Source: Mycoplasma_H phocimorsus
GTDB lineage: Bacteria > Bacillota_I > Bacilli_A > Mycoplasmatales > Metamycoplasmataceae
DNA: 7,971 nucleotides
Reading direction: 5' to 3' (one strand)
Assembly: GCF_030077865.1 (NCBI RefSeq)
Contig: NZ_JASDDP010000027.1
The position numbers were made by a program, and so were the translations under genes. Within the stretch, counting starts at the first letter, position 1. Every line of letters starts with the position of its first letter. Under the pieces are notes generated by a model, which had not been told where the DNA came from, ran no database searches, and saw only the letters and a program-made list of their open reading frames with translations. Of the stretch, positions 6,804 through 7,971 are shown piece after piece.

Positions 6804-7971
6804 ATGAGCAAAAAGAGATTATTATTATCTTTAATCGCAATAGCAGCAGCAGGATTACCGGCCGCTTTAGTTTCTTGTCAGGATACTGTTGGTTTTATTG
6901 TGAACTATATTAATCTTAATACATCAGAAGTAACAGTTTATGATACATTAGATGATCTTAATACCAATTCTCCACTTAAAATTAGCAATTCAAAATACTT
7001 CAAAAATAAAGGGATTACTGTTTCTTTAGGTTCAACCTCAATTGATTACGAAAACGAAGTTGTTAACATTGTTATTAACTTTCGTTCAAAAGAGCAATCT
7101 AAAAAAAGAAAAATAACTTTAACAAAACAATTTTATGAATTTAAAGAGCCCGATAATAATGATTGAGCAAGAATTTTTAATGCTATTAGTGAAATTTCTC
7201 AAATTGAATGATTGGGTGATGGTAAGTTTAACATTACAAATAAATATGCTAAAGTAAGCAATGAGAAAATTGCTCCTATAGGTGAAGCTGGACCAAAGGC
7301 CGAAGATTTTTCTTATACTTTGACAATAATTGATAGTTCTAAAATTTTAGGCGAAGTGAATGATAGGCAATCAAGAATTCCTTTAAAAGGCGGAATTTTA
7401 GTAGATAGAATTAAAGATAAAGTTACTCTTACTTATAAAATTCCTAATAATAAAGATGTTATTGATGTATCTTTCGAAAAATATTTTAAAAGAAGAGATG
7501 ATTTAATACCTATAAAAGAAAAACATATATTTAAAGGTTGAAGTACTAAAGAAAATGCCACAATGCCTGATGCATTTTTAAATGGAGCAATAAATTGAAA
7601 ATTTGATAAAGATACAATTCTTTGGCCTGTATTTGAATCATATGCCAAACTTAATTTTGATATTCCAGTATTTCCAGGAGATCTTAAAAAAACAGCAGAA
7701 ATTATTCTTGGTGCAACTGGAATAGTATCAAAAGAAAGAATTAAAGAATTTATTGATGAATCATTACCTAGACCACTTGATTATTGAACTTATGATATTG
7801 ACAAAATTTTTTATACAGATGAAAATAATGAAAAATACAACTTGACATTTGATGAATATGATAATGTTACATTTAAATTTAAAGTTGGCCATGTTTATAA
7901 ACTAAATATTGATTTTAAACATTTGCCAAGATTTATTTTTAAAGATTCTGAAGGTAATATACTAGGTTCAC
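6804..7971 (+). CDS. Partial (3' end missing) InlB B-repeat-like lipoprotein, paralogue 3
   Basis: The gene starts at ATG after AAGGAG and is open at the window end, so 389 residues are visible. Five in-frame TGA codons (7164, 7209, 7539, 7596, 7785) read as Trp, against one TGG at 7623. The signal peptide is residues 1-24: MSKKR, a hydrophobic Ala/Leu core, then the lipobox ALVSC with Cys25, the same cysteine position as in the paralogue at 2488. The N-terminal domain aligns with that paralogue, including the NKYAKVSN block. One B-repeat-like unit lies at ~230-277, with FKGWSTKENA and a diverged end, TILWPVF, where the others have YAVF. The start of the middle domain (FKVGHVYKLNIDF) also aligns. 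By comparison, 500 or so residues, including the second unit and the helical domain, should follow outside the window. It is predicted to be membrane-anchored and surface-exposed; the ligand is unknown. Confidence 0.9.

Overview
The window is from an AT-rich bacterium that reads TGA as tryptophan (genetic code 4). Every long coding region is interrupted by TGA in frame, and the TGA falls where relatives have Trp, for example in Gly-Trp motifs. Three genes encode a lipoprotein family that resembles Mycoplasma surface lipoproteins. Together this points to a mollicute of the Mycoplasma/Mycoplasmopsis group. The species cannot be named from the sequence.

Layout: (1) 1-2210 (+) is the 3' part of a surface-protein gene whose start lies upstream of the window. 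(2) 2211-2487 is an intergenic leader with two inverted repeats. (3) 2488-5250 (+) is a complete 920-residue paralogue with a lipoprotein signal peptide and an extreme poly-aspartate C-terminus, followed by a strong hairpin terminator. (4) 5251-5539 is a short convergent spacer with two terminators pointing at each other. (5) 5540-6103 (-) is a complete FMN-dependent NADH-azoreductase (azoR/acpD family). (6) 6104-6803 is a 700-base non-coding region, about 9.5% GC over 6361-6780. (7) 6804-7971 (+) is the 5' part of a third paralogue that runs off the window.

The three plus-strand genes align along their whole visible length. The order of parts is: lipoprotein signal with Cys25; an N-terminal domain; a first InlB B-repeat-like unit ending in GW...YAVF; a middle domain; a second B-repeat-like unit (GWYSDPEF...YPKF); a mostly helical C-terminal domain opening with KWDKIRDIRE; and a charged tail. 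They look like a locally duplicated, diverging family of membrane-anchored surface proteins. The family has an adhesin-like domain layout, but no function can be proved from sequence. The azoreductase is a housekeeping redox enzyme on the opposite strand with its own promoter and terminator, and nothing links it functionally to the lipoproteins.

The most interesting features are the family architecture, the D3-N-D24-E4 tail encoded by a GAT/GAC microsatellite, the oppositely charged tails of neighbouring paralogues, and short blocks of near-identical DNA between paralogues. No mobile element, CRISPR array, tRNA or rRNA was found.
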